64,000 bases of DNA from Verrucomicrobiota bacterium. Lineage in GTDB: Bacteria; Verrucomicrobiota; Verrucomicrobiia; Limisphaerales; UBA11320. The stretch is taken from NCBI GenBank assembly GCA_016199985.1, contig JACQFQ010000061.1, positions 93,008-157,007 of the forward strand. Direction: 5' to 3'. This document shows positions 15,649 through 24,011 of the stretch, piece after piece. Numbering within the stretch: the first letter of the stretch is position 1; the number at the start of each line of letters is the position of its first letter. The notes below the pieces were generated by a model. It saw nothing but the letters and a program-made list of their open reading frames with translations, ran no database searches and was not told the origin of the DNA. A program made the position numbers and the translations under genes.

Positions 15649-17136
15649 ATGTCGAGGAACCGCTCTGGCTCAGGTTTCGGATGGATCGTCCTGCTCCTTC
15701 TCATTGGTGGGGGCGGCGGCGGCTACTTCTGGTATCAACGCGGAAACGCCCGGAAGCCGCTCGAATACCGCATCGCGAAGATCACGCGCGGCGAGATCAC
15801 GCAGGCCGTCACGGCCAGCGGCCAGGTCACCCCTTACGTCACCGTCCAGGTGGGCAGCCAAGTGAGCGGGAACATTCAGGCCATCCACGTCGACTATAAC
15901 TCCACGGTCACCAATGGCCAGCTGCTCGCCGAGTTGGAGCCGTCCTCCTTCGCCGCCTCGCTGGCCCAGGCCGAGGGCAACCTCGCCGACGCCCAGGCCG
16001 CCCTCAAGCTCAGCGAGCTGAAGCTCAAGCGCGCGAAGGATCTTCAGGCGCTCAACCCGCTGAAGGAGTACGAGGACTCCCAGATCGAGGTCGAGAGCTC
16101 CAAGGCCCGCGTGAAGATCCAGGAAGCCCGGTTGCTGGAAAGCCGCGTGAATCTCGCCCGGGCGAAGGTGTATTCCCCGATCGACGGCACCGTCATCTCT
16201 CGGAACATGGATGTCGGCCAAATCGTCGCCGCGAGCTTCAACGCGCCCGTGCTCTTCCAGATCGCCAACGATCTTCGCAAGATGCAGGTGCAGGCGATGG
16301 TGTCCGAGGCCGATATCGGAGGCGTGGAGGAAGGCCAGGATGTTTCGTTCAGCGTGGACGCCTTCATCAACCGCACTTTCCGCGGACGCGTGGACCAGGT
16401 TCGCTTCTCCCCGACCACCAACCAGAACGTGGTGACCTATGTGACCGTGATCTCCACCGCGAACGACGACCTGAAGCTGCGTCCCGGCATGACCGCGAAC
16501 GTGTCCATCATCACGGCCCGCCAGAAGGACGTGCTCCGGATCTCGAGCGGCGCGCTGCGGTTCCGTCCCCCGGACGGCGCGAACGTGAAATCAAACAGCG
16601 TGCCGGGTGTCGCGAAGGACAAGGACGCGCCCAAGTCCGTGGCTTCGGCCTCCGGCTCGGGTTCCGGCGATGCCGGGCCTTCCCTGGAGGATCTTCCTGA
16701 CGAGATTCGGCAACGCGTGCTCTCGCGCTTCGACAAGAACGGCGATGGCAAGCTCGACGCCGAGGAGACGAAGGCTTGGCGCGAAGAGCGCGAGAAACGC
16801 GGTCGCGGCCCCGGCGGCGGAGGCGGCGGACGTGGGTTCGGAGGCGGCGGCGGCGGCGGCTCGCGAGGCAGCGGCGGAGCAGGACAGCAAAGCAAGACGG
16901 TGTACAAACTGGAGATGATCGATGGCCCCAATGGGGAGAAGATTCAGCAGCTGACGCCCGTGGAAGTGAAGCTGGGAATCTCCGACGGCACGATGACCGA
17001 GGTGAAGGAAGGCCTGACCGAGGGCGACGAGATCGCTGTCGGCGTGATGGGGCTTGCGCCGACGGGGGCCGCTGGCATGGGGGCGCGCCCGCCCGGACAG
17101 CAGAATCCTTTCGGCGGCCCTGGAATGCGACGCTAG
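15649..17136 (+). CDS. MacA-like periplasmic adaptor with EF-hand and polyglycine insert
   Basis: A 495-residue membrane fusion protein linking a MacB-type ABC transporter to an outer-membrane exit duct. Residues 9-28 are the membrane anchor. TASGQVTPYVTVQVGSQVSG opens the lipoyl domain, 104-170 is the coiled-coil hairpin, and VYSPIDGTVISRNMDVGQ closes the lipoyl half. A beta-barrel domain follows. The usual short linker is replaced by an insert of about 105 residues (311-417). It holds an EF-hand loop (DKNGDGKLDAEE, 362-373), a charged helix and a Gly/Arg-rich run (386-412). Then the membrane-proximal domain resumes (GISDGTMTEVKEGLTEGDEI). The insert is the odd part and could bind calcium. 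First gene of a three-gene operon. Confidence 0.9.
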   Translation: MSRNRSGSGFGWIVLLLLIGGGGGGYFWYQRGNARKPLEYRIAKITRGEITQAVTASGQVTPYVTVQVGSQVSGNIQAIHVDYNSTVTNGQLLAELEPSSFAASLAQAEGNLADAQAALKLSELKLKRAKDLQALNPLKEYEDSQIEVESSKARVKIQEARLLESRVNLARAKVYSPIDGTVISRNMDVGQIVAASFNAPVLFQIANDLRKMQVQAMVSEADIGGVEEGQDVSFSVDAFINRTFRGRVDQVRFSPTTNQNVVTYVTVISTANDDLKLRPGMTANVSIITARQKDVLRISSGALRFRPPDGANVKSNSVPGVAKDKDAPKSVASASGSGSGDAGPSLEDLPDEIRQRVLSRFDKNGDGKLDAEETKAWREEREKRGRGPGGGGGGRGFGGGGGGGSRGSGGAGQQSKTVYKLEMIDGPNGEKIQQLTPVEVKLGISDGTMTEVKEGLTEGDEIAVGVMGLAPTGAAGMGARPPGQQNPFGGPGMRR

Positions 17137-17142
17137 CTCGAA

Positions 17143-17160
17143 CCCAAGCCCAAGCCCAAG
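17143..17160 (+). repeat. (CCCAAG)3 hexamer between adaptor and ATPase genes
   Basis: Three exact CCCAAG units fill the space just before the ATG at 17164, where a ribosome-binding site would be expected. No Shine-Dalgarno sequence is visible there. Change in copy number would move spacing in 6-base steps. It is the second hexamer repeat at a gene border in this window. Confidence 0.75.
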
Positions 17161-17163
17161 CGC

Positions 17164-17928
17164 ATGCCGCCCATCATCCAGCTCGAGAAGATCCACAAGA
17201 CCTACCGCAACGGCGACATGGCCGTCCATGCCGTCCGCGGCGTCGACCTGCAGATCGAGAAAGGCGAGTTTGTCGCGGTGATGGGCGCCAGCGGATCCGG
17301 AAAGTCGACGCTGATGAACATCCTGGGCTGCCTCGATCAACCCTCGGAGGGCCGTTACCTTCTGGATGGAATCGATGTTTCGAGGTTGGGACGCGATGAG
17401 CTGGCCGAGATCCGCAATCGCAAGCTGGGTTTCGTCTTCCAGGGGTTCAACCTGCTCTCCCGCACCACGGCGATCGAGAATATCGAGCTGCCGATGTTTT
17501 ATTCGCGTCCGCCCTTGAGGGGCAGGGAGCGGCGCGAGCGCGCGAACAAGGCGCTGCAGCTCGTCGGCCTGGGACCGCGCGGCGACCATCATCCCAACCA
17601 GCTTTCCGGCGGACAACAGCAGCGCGTCGCCATTGCCCGCGCCCTCGTCATGCAGCCGGCGCTTCTGCTCGCCGACGAGCCGACGGGAAACCTCGACAGC
17701 CGCACAAGCATTGAAATCATGGGCGCCTTCCAGGAGCTGAACGAGCAGGGCATCACCATTGCCATGGTGACCCACGAGCTGGACGTGGCCCATTACGCGC
17801 GTCGGACCGTCATCATGCGCGACGGGCTGATCCTGACGGACAAGCCGGTGGAGTCCCGTCTCGACGCGAAAGTGGAACTGAAGCGGCTGGAGGCCACCCA
17901 TACCCAGACCTTGACGCCGTCCGGATAA
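17164..17928 (+). CDS. MacB-type ABC transporter ATP-binding protein
   Basis: A 254-residue ABC ATPase of the LolD/MacB group. Walker A is GASGSGKSTLMNILGCLD, the Q-loop is FVFQGFNLLSRTTA, the signature is LSGGQQQRVAIARAL and Walker B is LLLADEPTGNLDS, followed by MVTHELDVAHYA with the switch His. In Enterobacteria MacB fuses ATPase and permease; here they are separate genes. It lies 27 bases after the adaptor gene and 9 bases before the permease gene. Substrate is not predictable: macrolides, peptides or lipoproteins are all possible for this family. Confidence 0.93.
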   Translation: MPPIIQLEKIHKTYRNGDMAVHAVRGVDLQIEKGEFVAVMGASGSGKSTLMNILGCLDQPSEGRYLLDGIDVSRLGRDELAEIRNRKLGFVFQGFNLLSRTTAIENIELPMFYSRPPLRGRERRERANKALQLVGLGPRGDHHPNQLSGGQQQRVAIARALVMQPALLLADEPTGNLDSRTSIEIMGAFQELNEQGITIAMVTHELDVAHYARRTVIMRDGLILTDKPVESRLDAKVELKRLEATHTQTLTPSG

Positions 17929-17937
17929 ACCTCGCCT

Positions 17938-19155
17938 ATGATCTTTTTTGTCACCCTGCGCATCGCCCTGAGAGCCCTGAAGCGAAACCTGCTGCGCACC
18001 CTCCTGACCATGCTCGGCATCATCATCGGCGTTGCCGCGGTGATCGCGATGGTCAGCATCGGCAACGGCGCGAAGGCGATGGTGGAGGCCCAGATCGCCA
18101 GCCTCGGGCAGAACGTGATCATGGTCTTCTCAGGAAACTTCTCCCGTGGCGGCGTCGGGATGGGCTTCGGCAGCATGAGCTCCCTGACCGCGGACGACTA
18201 CGCGGGACTCCAGAAGGAGGTGCCCGAAGTCAGCGCGGTCAGCCCCGAGGTTCGAACCGGCGCCCAGGTGACTTTCGGAAACCAGAACCTCAGCACCTCG
18301 ATCCTGGGCGTCAGCGTCGACTACATCGAGATCCGGTCCTGGCCGCTCGCGGGCGGCGCCAATTTCACCGACCAGGATGTTCGCAACGCGAACAAAGTGG
18401 CGTTGATCGGCAGCACAACGGCCAAGACATTGTTCGGCGACGGCGATCCGGTGGGGCAGATCATCCGGATCAAGAATGTTCCTTTCGCGGTCGTCGGGCT
18501 GCTGGGAACGAAGGGGATATCGATGATGGGCAGCGACCAGGACGATGTGCTGATCATCCCTTACACGAGCGCGATGCGCCGGCTGGCCGGCGTGACGAGC
18601 TTCCGCAGCTTCACGATTCAGGCCCGCGGACCTCAAACCATGGCGGCCGCGCAGGAGCAGATCCGCGACCTGCTCCGGCAAAAGCATCGATTGCCCCCGG
18701 CCCGCGACGACGATTTCACGGTTCGCACCCAGCAGGAGATTTCCGACACCGCCACCTCGACGTCCAATGTCATGAAGTGGCTCCTGCTTTCGGTGGCCTG
18801 CGTCTCGCTGCTGGTGGGAGGCATCGGGGTGATGAACATCATGTTGGTGAGCGTGACGGAGAGGACGCGCGAGATCGGCATCCGCATGGCGGTGGGCGCC
18901 AAGGGGCGCGATGTCCTGGTTCAGTTTCTCATCGAGTCGATCGTGCTGAGCCTCATTGGCGGACTGCTCGGGATCATTCTCGGAGTTGTGAGCTCGAAGG
19001 TCGTCTCCGGGCTGATGAACTGGCCGACGTTGATCTCGCCCGAGTGGATTTTCATCGCCTTCGGCGTGAGCGCGCTCGTCGGGATCGGGTTCGGCTACTA
19101 TCCGGCCCATAAAGCCGCCCAACTCGACCCGATCGAATCGCTCCGATACGAGTGA
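17938..19155 (+). CDS. MacB-type ABC transporter permease (FtsX-like)
   Basis: A 405-residue permease. Transmembrane helix 1 ([21 protein letters not shown]) is followed by a large periplasmic MacB_PCD domain (about 50-270) with [14 protein letters not shown] and [14 protein letters not shown]. Three C-terminal helices are the FtsX domain ([21 protein letters not shown], then [55 protein letters not shown]). It ends in DPIESLRYE, the standard tail. With the ATPase and adaptor it forms a tripartite mechanotransmission exporter. An outer-membrane TolC-type partner is not encoded nearby. Confidence 0.93.
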   Translation: MIFFVTLRIALRALKRNLLRTLLTMLGIIIGVAAVIAMVSIGNGAKAMVEAQIASLGQNVIMVFSGNFSRGGVGMGFGSMSSLTADDYAGLQKEVPEVSAVSPEVRTGAQVTFGNQNLSTSILGVSVDYIEIRSWPLAGGANFTDQDVRNANKVALIGSTTAKTLFGDGDPVGQIIRIKNVPFAVVGLLGTKGISMMGSDQDDVLIIPYTSAMRRLAGVTSFRSFTIQARGPQTMAAAQEQIRDLLRQKHRLPPARDDDFTVRTQQEISDTATSTSNVMKWLLLSVACVSLLVGGIGVMNIMLVSVTERTREIGIRMAVGAKGRDVLVQFLIESIVLSLIGGLLGIILGVVSSKVVSGLMNWPTLISPEWIFIAFGVSALVGIGFGYYPAHKAAQLDPIESLRYE

Positions 19156-19161
19156 GCCCCC

Positions 19162-19911
19162 TCAACCCTGGGTGAGAAGCCGCAGCGCCGCGACGAGCGC
19201 GAACCCCAGGACGAGGGTGTCGAACCACTTCTGCGGAATTCGCGGGATGACCCAGCGTCCGAGGAACAGTCCCGCCACGATGCAAGGAATCAACACCGCA
19301 TTGAACATCAGGCTGTCGCGTCCGATGAATCCCAGCTGCGCGCTGAACGGGACCTTCAGGACGTTGATGATGAGGAAAAACCACGCGCTCGTTCCCACGA
19401 ACTCCGCCTTCGGCATCTCCACCGCGAGCAGGTAGAGCCCCATCACCGGCCCGGCGGCGTTGGCGAGCATCGTCGTGACTCCCGCCGTCAGTCCCATGCC
19501 TGAAGCGAATCCGAGGGTATGCGGGAGCCGGGCGAAGAGCAGCGGCTTCCAGGTGCGGAAGAGCTGGAGCAGCGCGAGCAGCAGCACCGTGCCGCCGATG
19601 ACCGGGCCGAAGGTCACCCGGGGCAGGGCGCCGAGAATCCACCATCCGATGACCACGCCGACGAGCGCTGGAGGCAGGGTGCGGAAGACATGGGACCATT
19701 GGGCATGGCGCCGAAACAGGAGCACCGCGCCGATGTCGCCGCTGATGAGCATGGGGAGAACAACGCCAGTCGAGACAGGCCCGGGGAACAGCTGCGCGAA
19801 GACGAGAACATGCAGGAGGCTGATGCCCGGGAGCCCGCTCTTGGAAACGCCGATCCCCACCGCGGCCACCGCGGCGGCCATCCATTCCCATGGGGAGAAG
19901 TGAGGGAGCAT
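19162..19911 (-). CDS. TauE/SafE family sulfite/sulfonate exporter-like permease
   Basis: A 249-residue polytopic membrane protein. The N-terminus has AAVGIGVSKSGLPGISLLHVLVFA with the family's GxSK-x-G pattern. Later come WWILGALPRVTFGPVIGGTVLLLALLQ, and GFASGMGLTAGVTTMLANAAGPVMGLYLLA, the duplicated TauE motif. About seven to eight helices are visible. Members export sulfite, sulfonates or sulfoacetate. It ends 6 bases from the convergent MacB permease and starts 84 bases after the guaA stop, so it may be read through from guaA. Substrate unknown. Confidence 0.88.
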   Translation of the reverse strand: MLPHFSPWEWMAAAVAAVGIGVSKSGLPGISLLHVLVFAQLFPGPVSTGVVLPMLISGDIGAVLLFRRHAQWSHVFRTLPPALVGVVIGWWILGALPRVTFGPVIGGTVLLLALLQLFRTWKPLLFARLPHTLGFASGMGLTAGVTTMLANAAGPVMGLYLLAVEMPKAEFVGTSAWFFLIINVLKVPFSAQLGFIGRDSLMFNAVLIPCIVAGLFLGRWVIPRIPQKWFDTLVLGFALVAALRLLTQG

Positions 19912-19995
19912 GCGCGTGGGCTCAACGGCGTGGGGCCGTCCCGATGATCCGGGTTCGCCGCGCGGGGGCGGCTGGCCGAGGCTGCTTCCTGGAAC

Positions 19996-21537
19996 TCATT
20001 CCCACTCGATGGTTCCGGGAGGCTTGCTGGTGATGTCGAACACCACCCGGTTGACCCCTTTCACCTCGTTCGTGATCCGGGTGCTCAGGTTTTCGAGAAT
20101 CTCATAGGGCAGGCGCACCCAATCGGCGGTCATGCCATCCTGCGATTCCACCGCGCGGAGGGCGATGGCCTCGTCGTAGGTGCGCTCGTCGCCCATGACT
20201 CCCACGCTGCGAACCGGGAGCAGCACGGCGAAGCTCTGCCAGATCTTGTAATACCAGCCTGTGCGCTTCATCTCCTCCACGATGATCGAGTCGGCCTTTC
20301 GCAGGATCTCGCAGCGCTCTTGCGTCACCTCGCCCAGCACGCGCACCGCCAGGCCGGGGCCTGGGAAGGGCTGGCGATAAACGATCTCCTCGGGTAGGCC
20401 GAGCTCGAGCCCGAGCTGGCGCACCTCGTCCTTGAACAGGCATCGCAGCGGCTCGACGAGCTTGAACCGCATCTTCTTCGGCAGCCCGCCGACATTGTGA
20501 TGGCTCTTGATCAGCGCGGCGGGATTCCCGGCGATCGGGACCGACTCGATCACGTCGGGGTAGAGGGTTCCTTGGGCGAGAAGCTTCGCGCTTCCAGCGC
20601 GTCGCGTCGCGGCCTGGAACACTTCGATGAACGTTCTGCCGATGATCTTGCGCTTGCTCTCCGGCTCCGTGACTCCCTTGAGGCGCGAGAGGAAGAGCTT
20701 CGACGCGTTCTCATATTGCAGGCGGATCCTGAAGTTGCGGCCGAACACCTGTTGCACCACGTCTTCCTCGCGCGCGCGGAGCAATCCGTTGTTCACGAAG
20801 ATGCAGGTCAGCTGGTCGCCGATCGCCTTGTGCAGCAGAGCGGCGGCAACGCTGGAGTCCACGCCTCCGCTCAGCCCGAGGATCACGCGCTCCGAACCGA
20901 CCTGACGCCGGATTTCGTCGACGGCCTGGTCAACGTAGTTACGCATCGTCCACTCCTTGCCGCATTCGCAGATCTCATGAACGAAGTTCGCCAGCAGCTC
21001 GCGTCCCCGCGGCGTGTGGGCGACCTCCGGATGGAACTGAAGCCCGTAGCACTTGCGCTCGCGGTTCTCGATCGCCGCGTAGTCGGAGTTCTCGGTGGTG
21101 GCTATGGCGACAAATCCCTTCGGGAGCCGGGTGAGCTTGTCCGCGTGGGAATTCCAGACCTGCATCGATCCTGGCAGCTTCCGGAACAGCTCGCAGCTGG
21201 GATCCTGGAGGGTGAGCGTGCCTTTCCCATACTCCCGCTTCAGGCCTTTCTCGACCTTCCCGCCGAGGAACTGGGCGAGCAGCTGCACTCCGTAGCAAAT
21301 CCCGAGGATGGGGATGCCGAGGGCGAAAACCCCTTTGTCGGGCAGCGGCGCCTTGGGGGCGTAGACGCTGGAGGGGCTGCCGGACAGAATGATCCCCTTC
21401 GGCTTGAGTCTCGCGATCTCTCGGGCTGGTGTGTTGTAGGGGAGGATCACGGAGTAGACGTGACACTCCCGAATGCGGCGCGCGATGACTTGGGTGTACT
21501 GCGAACCGAAGTCGAGGATGACGATGTGCTCGTTCAT
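19996..21537 (-). CDS. guaA: GMP synthase (glutamine-hydrolysing)
   Basis: A 513-residue enzyme converting XMP to GMP with glutamine and ATP. The class I glutamine amidotransferase domain starts [20 protein letters not shown], has [11 protein letters not shown] with nucleophile Cys81 and [13 protein letters not shown] with the catalytic His-x-Glu. The ATP pyrophosphatase domain has [18 protein letters not shown] (P-loop) and the C-terminal dimerisation part ends in [15 protein letters not shown], a near-universal GuaA tail. Length is normal. It has its own upstream gap to a divergent DUF819 gene. Confidence 0.97.
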   Translation of the reverse strand: MNEHIVILDFGSQYTQVIARRIRECHVYSVILPYNTPAREIARLKPKGIILSGSPSSVYAPKAPLPDKGVFALGIPILGICYGVQLLAQFLGGKVEKGLKREYGKGTLTLQDPSCELFRKLPGSMQVWNSHADKLTRLPKGFVAIATTENSDYAAIENRERKCYGLQFHPEVAHTPRGRELLANFVHEICECGKEWTMRNYVDQAVDEIRRQVGSERVILGLSGGVDSSVAAALLHKAIGDQLTCIFVNNGLLRAREEDVVQQVFGRNFRIRLQYENASKLFLSRLKGVTEPESKRKIIGRTFIEVFQAATRRAGSAKLLAQGTLYPDVIESVPIAGNPAALIKSHHNVGGLPKKMRFKLVEPLRCLFKDEVRQLGLELGLPEEIVYRQPFPGPGLAVRVLGEVTQERCEILRKADSIIVEEMKRTGWYYKIWQSFAVLLPVRSVGVMGDERTYDEAIALRAVESQDGMTADWVRLPYEILENLSTRITNEVKGVNRVVFDITSKPPGTIEWE

Positions 21538-21672
21538 TGAATGGTGTTTCGAAAAATCGAAGGGTTAGCGTTTGCCACCGTTCGGAAACTTTGACCAGAG
21601 AAATCATGTCGGCCCGCCCGGCCTCCGGAACGATATCGACAGATCCCAAAATGGATTCCACGATCGGGACTT

Positions 21673-22869
21673 ATGCCCTTCCTGAATCCCGATGACACGT
21701 GGCCGCTCATGGCTCTCATGGTGGCGGGCACGACCCTCTCGATCTGGATGGAGCAGCGCTTCCGCTGGGCGGCCAAGCTCAGCGCCCCGGTGATCGCCTT
21801 GCTCGTGGCGATGGCGCTCACCAACGCGCGTGTCATGCCGATGGAGTCCCCGGCCTACGACTTCGTGGGCAAGTGGCTGGTCCCGCTCGCCCTGCCTCTC
21901 CTGCTTTTCCGCGCCAACTTCATGGACATCGCCCGTCGCACTGGGAAGATGATGATCGCGTTTCACATCAGCTCCCTGGGGACCATGCTGGGGGCGGTCC
22001 TTGCCTTCTGGCTCCTGCGGCACGCCGTTCCCGAGCCCGCGAAGGCCGCGGGAATCATGACCGGGAGCTATATAGGGGGCATGATCAATTTCATGGCGAT
22101 CTCCGAAAGCACGCGCGCCGCGGGGTCCATGACGTCCTCCCTCATCGTGGCGGACAACCTCGTCATGGCCGCGCTGTTCCTCGCCCTGCTCTGGATCGCG
22201 GGATCTCCCTTCTTTCTCCGCCACTTCGCGCACGAAAAGGAGTCTGATGCCGCGGGAGCGCAGAACAAGGCCGCGGCTCATTGGGATCGGAAGGGCATCG
22301 CGCTCCTCGACATCGGGAAGTCCCTCGCCGTGGCGAGCGCGGTCGTCGCGGCGGCGATGTTGTTGAAAAAGAGCCTCGATGTCTCCTGCGCGGCGCAGCC
22401 CGCCGACTCCCGGTGGCTGGCGATGGGGAAGGTCCTGGCGACGAATCATTATGTTCTTATCACCGCCCTGTCCTTGGCGGTGTCGACGGTGTTCGCCCGG
22501 CCTCTCGCCGCCGTGAACGGGCCGGAGGAGTTGGGGAGCTTCATTCTCTACCTCTTCCTGTTCACGATCGGGCTGCCCGCCGACCTGATGGCCGTGCTTT
22601 TCAAGAGCCCTGTCCTTTTCGCTTTCTGCGGCATCATCGCTTTCACGAACCTGTTCTTCACCCTCGTCCTTGGAAAAATCTTCCGCCTGAAGCTCGAGGA
22701 CCTGCTTCTGAGCGTGAACGCCACCGTGGGAGGGCCTCCCACCGCCGCCGCGATGGCAATCTCAAAGGGATGGGCGAATTTTGTCCTCCCGGGGATTCTT
22801 GTGGGAATCTGGGGCTACATCATCGGAACGCCCCTCGGATTGTTCATCACCTCCTGGCTCTCCCCATGA
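21673..22869 (+). CDS. DUF819 family membrane transporter
   Basis: A 398-residue polytopic protein of the DUF819 (YjcL) family with about ten hydrophobic segments. It starts TWPLMALMVAGTTLSIWMEQRF. IMTGSYIGGMINFMAISES and SLIVADNLVMAALFLALLW in the first half correspond to VNATVGGPPTAAAMAISKGW in the second half, the repeat pattern of the group, with a hydrophilic loop around residues 190-215. Its start follows a divergent gap with guaA. It overlaps the next gene by 4 bases (ATGA). From memory, this family sits beside peptidoglycan-dipeptide genes in many Bacteroidota. The substrate here is inferred only. Confidence 0.85.
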   Translation: MPFLNPDDTWPLMALMVAGTTLSIWMEQRFRWAAKLSAPVIALLVAMALTNARVMPMESPAYDFVGKWLVPLALPLLLFRANFMDIARRTGKMMIAFHISSLGTMLGAVLAFWLLRHAVPEPAKAAGIMTGSYIGGMINFMAISESTRAAGSMTSSLIVADNLVMAALFLALLWIAGSPFFLRHFAHEKESDAAGAQNKAAAHWDRKGIALLDIGKSLAVASAVVAAAMLLKKSLDVSCAAQPADSRWLAMGKVLATNHYVLITALSLAVSTVFARPLAAVNGPEELGSFILYLFLFTIGLPADLMAVLFKSPVLFAFCGIIAFTNLFFTLVLGKIFRLKLEDLLLSVNATVGGPPTAAAMAISKGWANFVLPGILVGIWGYIIGTPLGLFITSWLSP

Positions 22870-24011
22870 GCGCGGCCCGCTCTTCGAATCCTTGCTTGAT
22901 GGAGTCCGCGCCGGGACCGGAGATTGTCGTCGATGGCGTTCGATATCTGTACTTCGGCGGCACGAGCTACCTCGGGTTGCATGCTCATCCCGGTGTCATC
23001 GAGGCGGGGTGCGATGCGCTGAGGCGCTTTGGCGTCCACTCCGCGACTTCGCGTCAGGGGTTTGGGAACACTCCTTTGTTGATGGATGTGGAGCGGAGCG
23101 CCGCGGCTTTTTTTGGAATGGAGTCCGCGTTCTATTTTTCCTCCGGCTACGCGGCGAACCACATCGCGGTGCAGGCCCTGGCGTCCGGGGCGGATAAAGT
23201 GTTCGTGGACGCGGAGGCCCATTACTGCGTCCAGGAGGCGGCTTGCCTGGCGCGGAAACCGGTCCTGACTTTCAAGCACCGCGATGCGGCCGACCTTCGC
23301 GCGATGCTGACAAAAGGAGAGCGGGCCCTGGTGCTCTCGGATGGGGTGACTCCCGCCAACGGCCATATCGCCCCGGTTCGGGATTACATCGATGTGCTCC
23401 GCGATTTTTCTCCTTCAACCCTGCATCTCGACGACGCGCATGGCGTGGGGGTTCTGGGTCCGTACGGTCGCGGGGTCTTCGAAGAGTGCGGGCTGTGGGA
23501 GCACGTGAATGGAGGGCCGCCTTTCCAGAACGTCGCCCTGAGCGTGTGCGCCACGCTGGCCAAAGCGCTCGGAGGTTTTGGAGGGATCATACCGGGGGCC
23601 GCCGAGTTCGTGGAGAGAACCCGCCGACATTCGCATTACTTTGATGGGGCCAGCGCCCCAGCCTCTCCGGTGGCGGGCTGCTCGCTCGAAGCGCTTGCCA
23701 TCTGCCGACGGGAACCGGAGCGTCGCGATCGGCTGCGACGGAATGTTCAGCGGCTTCGCGCCGGATTGCGCGCTCTCGGCGCGCCCGCGACCGACGAGCC
23801 CACGCCCAATGTCGGCGTCGTCCTCGGAGACGCCGGTTCCATGCGCCGGGCGCATGAGGAGCTGCGGGCTCGAGGGATTCTTGCGCCCTACGTTCCCAGC
23901 TACTCCGGGACCGGACCCGAGGGCTTGATTCGCATCGCGGTCTGCAGCGAGCACTCTTTTGAAATGATTGACCGTCTCCTCGCTGCCCTGCGAGAGATCC
24001 TGCATCCATGA
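22866..24011 (+). CDS. Alpha-oxoamine synthase-like PLP enzyme (BioF/KBL group)
   Basis: A 381-residue fold-type I PLP protein. YLYFGGTSYLGLHAHPGVIEA and SATSRQGFGNTPLLMDVER begin it. HLDDAHGVGVLGPYGRGVFEE holds the PLP Asp-x-x-His pair, and VCATLAKALGGFGGII contains the Schiff-base Lys. These match 8-amino-7-oxononanoate synthase and 2-amino-3-ketobutyrate ligase. No biotin gene is nearby, and it sits between a transporter and a serine hydrolase with ATGA overlaps on both sides, so a biotin role is not supported. The track ORF starts far upstream in the DUF819 gene; 22866 is the true start. Specificity unknown. Confidence 0.83.
   Translation: MSAARSSNPCLMESAPGPEIVVDGVRYLYFGGTSYLGLHAHPGVIEAGCDALRRFGVHSATSRQGFGNTPLLMDVERSAAAFFGMESAFYFSSGYAANHIAVQALASGADKVFVDAEAHYCVQEAACLARKPVLTFKHRDAADLRAMLTKGERALVLSDGVTPANGHIAPVRDYIDVLRDFSPSTLHLDDAHGVGVLGPYGRGVFEECGLWEHVNGGPPFQNVALSVCATLAKALGGFGGIIPGAAEFVERTRRHSHYFDGASAPASPVAGCSLEALAICRREPERRDRLRRNVQRLRAGLRALGAPATDEPTPNVGVVLGDAGSMRRAHEELRARGILAPYVPSYSGTGPEGLIRIAVCSEHSFEMIDRLLAALREILHP

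Noticed and set aside
22866-24011. Annotation of the PLP enzyme as bioF
   Set aside because: Fold matches, but there is no biotin gene context and the operon partners point elsewhere.
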